Program-made: the position numbers and the translations under genes
Notes under the pieces: model-generated
The model's database searches: none
Told to the model about the DNA's origin: nothing
The model's input: only the letters and a program-made list of their open reading frames with translations
Origin: an uncultured Planctomycetota bacterium
GTDB lineage: Bacteria > Planctomycetota > Phycisphaerae > UBA1845 > Fen-1342
Direction: 5' to 3'
Length of the DNA stretch: 64,000 bases
NCBI GenBank assembly: GCA_900696525.1
Contig: CAADGL010000010.1
Span: 1 to 64,000, forward strand
Shown: positions 62,102 to 64,000 of the stretch, piece by piece
Position numbering within the stretch: the stretch's first letter is position 1
How the letters are laid out: every line of letters starts with the position of its first letter

Positions 62102-63184
62102 ATGCGAACGAGACGCGCAAGGGCCTTCACACTCATTGAACTCCTGGTAGTGGTGGCGATCATTGCCCTGCTGCTGGCCGTGCTGCTGCCCAACCTGGCC
62201 GCCGCACGGGAGCAGGGCCGGCGCGCCAAGTGCTTGGCCAATCTGAAGAACATCACCTCCGGCGCGATCCTCTACGCGGCCGAGGACAGCAAGAACCTCG
62301 TCATCCCTCTGCACCAGGGCGTCTGGGCCAACCAGTGGGGTTTCGGCAACTACATGTGGTGGCGCCTCGGCGGGCCGACGAGCTTCGGCGGCAAGACCGG
62401 GACGAACACGACTGGAACAGTGGCCTTTCAGTTGCCCGTCTTTTTCGACCCGAACGGCGCCTGGTCGGCGCAGACTCGGCCGCTGAACCGCTACATGCTC
62501 AAGGGCATCACGGCGTTCGATGACCCGCGCTCGTTCGAGCTCTATTCCTGCCCGTCGGATGACGGCTTCCCCAACAACGACAAGTGGGTGCCAAGCGATC
62601 AGCTCACGGGCAACGTGGCGCTTAGCGCGGCGCTCTATGAGCAGCGCCTGTTCGACCTGCTCGGCAACAGTTACCGCTACAACACGATCGGTCTTATCCA
62701 AGTCTCGGGTCAGACTGTCAACGGCTCGTTCACGTCGTCCGTCATGGGCTCCAAGTATGACCGCATCGACAAGGGCTCGAGCCGCATCGTCTTGTTCAGC
62801 GAGCCGCTCTTCTACATGATGACCGTGCCCATCGCCAACCTCGACCCGAGCCTGGCGCCGCTCCGCGGCACGCACAGGGTGGTCATGACCGAGAACGTCT
62901 CCTACGCCGACGGCTCCGGCCGCTCCACGCGCGTCGGCCAGCTCGCGCGCTTCGACACGAACCTGCTGGCCAGCATGGGGTACGGCGGACCGGCGGCCTA
63001 CGATTCGTACCTGCGTCGCGGAACGACCTGGCAGACGGATGCGTACCCGACGCCCGGCTCGATCATTCGTGCGTACACCAACACCACGTTGATCACGACA
63101 CAGGCCATCATCAACGGGCTGATCGCCCCCGGCACCGGCTGGCCCGGCAAGCCGTACCAGGACAACACGCTCCGCCAGTTCTGA
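62102..63184 (+). CDS. Pilin-like secreted protein with prepilin N-terminus
   Basis: 360 aa from ATG 62102 (AGGAG 8 nt upstream). The class III signal [27 protein letters not shown] shows a prepilin cleavage site (A-F with Glu at +5), followed by [18 protein letters not shown] as in the type II/IV pseudopilin helix. The C-terminal 270 residues form a globular domain with Cys in YSCPSDDG and an H/DG-type loop (YADGSG). This is the Planctomycete type of large pseudopilins (DUF1559-like). It may assemble into fibres or be surface-exposed after processing by a prepilin peptidase. Confidence 0.9.
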   Translation: MRTRRARAFTLIELLVVVAIIALLLAVLLPNLAAAREQGRRAKCLANLKNITSGAILYAAEDSKNLVIPLHQGVWANQWGFGNYMWWRLGGPTSFGGKTGTNTTGTVAFQLPVFFDPNGAWSAQTRPLNRYMLKGITAFDDPRSFELYSCPSDDGFPNNDKWVPSDQLTGNVALSAALYEQRLFDLLGNSYRYNTIGLIQVSGQTVNGSFTSSVMGSKYDRIDKGSSRIVLFSEPLFYMMTVPIANLDPSLAPLRGTHRVVMTENVSYADGSGRSTRVGQLARFDTNLLASMGYGGPAAYDSYLRRGTTWQTDAYPTPGSIIRAYTNTTLITTQAIINGLIAPGTGWPGKPYQDNTLRQF

Positions 63185-63208
63185 CCCGGCGGATCGAATC
63201 GCCGGCGG

Positions 63209-63230
63209 GCCGCGAGCGCAAGCGAGTGGT
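63209..63230. repeat. GCGAGCGCAAGCGAG-type repeat
   Basis: GCCGCGAGCGCAAGCGAGTG at 25 bp behind the pilin stop. It matches the yebC-downstream units and the copy at 42344. Confidence 0.7.
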
Positions 63231-63289
63231 GCACGCGGGAACATGTAGCGCAAGCGATCGTGCAGCGGCCGCTCGAATCTCGAGAGCGA

Positions 63290-63335
63290 GCGCCCCGGCG
63301 TCGGATGGCTGTCGCCGGGGCGCTTACGCTTTTTA
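63290..63335 (+). terminator. Intrinsic terminator after the first pilin-like gene
   Basis: GCGCCCCGGCG (63290-63300) is perfectly complementary to CGCCGGGGCGC (63313-63323), an 11-bp stem with a 12-nt loop, followed by TTACGCTTTTT. Confidence 0.85.
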
Positions 63336-63555
63336 GGAAGCGTCGGAGCCATCTGAGAAAACACACCTCGGGCCAAAAGGGCGCGGTCGGGCATCTGTCG
63401 GACTGCCGTCGGGCCGTCGGCGATCTGCCGGCGATCTTCGCCCAGTGGCGCACGGGCCGGCGAAACGAAGCCTCCTTCGCAGCAACCGCGCCCTTTCGGT
63501 CGCGGCTCGGGTCGTTTCTGGGGCATTGGAACACGACCCGGCCACGCTTTCGCCA

Positions 63556-63585
63556 TTGACGGGCGGGGGTCGATTCCGCTACACT
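63556..63585 (+). promoter_or_regulatory. Promoter of the second pilin-like gene
   Basis: TTGACG (63556-63561) and TACACT (63580-63585) with an 18-bp spacer, leaving a leader of roughly 115 nt before GTG 63710. Confidence 0.6.
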
Positions 63586-63709
63586 GGCGCTTGGTTGTGT
63601 GAGCTGCGGCGCCAGGGCACATCTTCCATGGCGCCGCCGATCGCGAGAACGGACTTATCGTCAATCTGGTTCGGGCCAGCACGTCTTCGCCCGTCAAAGG
63701 AGCCTCGTC

Positions 63710-64000
63710 GTGATCGACCGCAGTCGGCGCGCCCGCGCGTTCACGCTCATCGAGCTGCTCGTTGTCGTCGCCATCATCGCCCTGCTGCTGGCGGTGCTGC
63801 TGCCGAACCTGGCTGCCGCCCGCGAGCAGGGCCGCCGGGCCAAGTGCCTGGGGAACCTCAAGAACATCGCCACCGGCTCGGTCCTGTACGCGCAGGAAGA
63901 CGCCAAGAACATGATCATCCCGATGCACGCGGGCATCTGGCAGAACCAGTGGGCCTTCGGCAACTACCTCTGGTGGCGCCTGGCCGGGCCGGCGAGCTTC
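63710..64000 (+). CDS. Second pilin-like secreted protein (partial)
   Basis: 97 codons are visible and the frame continues past the window. AAAGGAG lies 7 nt before GTG 63710. From the prepilin cleavage site onward it is closely similar to the preceding gene product: [20 protein letters not shown] is identical, and [20 protein letters not shown] differs from [20 protein letters not shown] at a few positions. It is a tandem paralogue with its own promoter and start codon type. Confidence 0.9.
   Translation, partial: MIDRSRRARAFTLIELLVVVAIIALLLAVLLPNLAAAREQGRRAKCLGNLKNIATGSVLYAQEDAKNMIIPMHAGIWQNQWAFGNYLWWRLAGPASF

Larger units (their letters stand above)
63185..63709. other. 525-bp spacer between the two pilin-like genes
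   Basis: It contains a spacer repeat (63209-63230), an intrinsic terminator (63290-63335), a GC-rich palindromic stretch with GCGCCCTTTCGGTCGCGGC near 63488-63508 and a promoter (63556-63585). No gene is seen; small ORFs here are shadows. Confidence 0.75.

Noticed and set aside
1..64000. CRISPR array or phage/defence island
   Set aside because: No set of regularly spaced direct repeats with unique spacers and no cas, integrase, capsid or restriction gene was seen. The repeats found are palindromes, short tandems or isolated units.

Overview
The window reads as chromosomal DNA of a high-GC member of the Planctomycetota, probably a Phycisphaerae-like lineage; this is inference from gene content, not a database match. 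Pointers are two secreted proteins ending in dockerin-like calcium repeats, tandem pilin-like genes with a large secreted C-terminal part, a DUF4416 gene coupled to a WecA/MraY-type transferase and an O-antigen ligase, the alternative two-domain GlmU-type protein, an EtfD-type membrane Fe-S reductase, and many dispersed palindromes in the short intergenic spaces. No rRNA, transposase, integrase, phage gene or CRISPR array is visible. Nearly all long ORFs opposite the genes are GC-driven shadows.

Layout. 1-4250: tRNA-Gly, a secreted TPR protein, a secreted subtilase with a dockerin tail, and a 131-bp element with terminal inverted repeats. 4245-8920 (minus): a run of family-4 uracil-DNA glycosylase, thiS, thiG, a small membrane protein and a DinG-type helicase. 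8969-12461 (plus): secreted metallophosphoesterase-like protein, GT2 glycosyltransferase, YebC/TACO1. 12626-17083 (minus): small lipoprotein, a candidate small RNA, mnmE, a lipoprotein and metG. 17471-23197: PilZ protein, then the coupled DUF4416 / WecA-like / O-antigen-ligase operon and, divergently, the GlmU-like gene. 23222-28489: hisA and a Pal-like lipoprotein (minus), then a PQQ-propeller protein, a thioredoxin-fold protein and threonine aldolase (plus). 28515-34709 (minus): a hybrid histidine kinase, a site-2 protease with CBS domains, TatA, NAD(P)HX dehydratase and larB. 34984-42259: a zincin lipoprotein, an MntR-like repressor, a small coiled-coil protein, a ROK kinase, an AftB-like GT-C protein and recJ. 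42880-46230: a secreted InlB-repeat/dockerin protein, nuoB, nuoA and a double-ACT protein. 46560-57076: rpoN, a dense two-component cluster (two kinases and seven stand-alone receivers) and the EtfD-like reductase. 57250-64000: a Tat-exported Gfo/Idh/MocA oxidoreductase, a CYTH protein, an outer-membrane porin with a lipoprotein, a small membrane protein and two tandem pilin-like genes, the last cut by the window end.

How it fits together. Most of the window is housekeeping (tRNA modification and charging, repair, thiamine thiazole, histidine, respiration) mixed with envelope functions: lipid-linked glycan assembly, exported proteins, porin, Pal and pseudopilins. The accessory signals of most interest are the receiver-rich signalling cluster, a promoter-to-terminator small-RNA candidate near 13.1 kb, and several families of palindromic repeats, two of which appear inside reading frames and one of which supplies the stop codon of the helicase gene.
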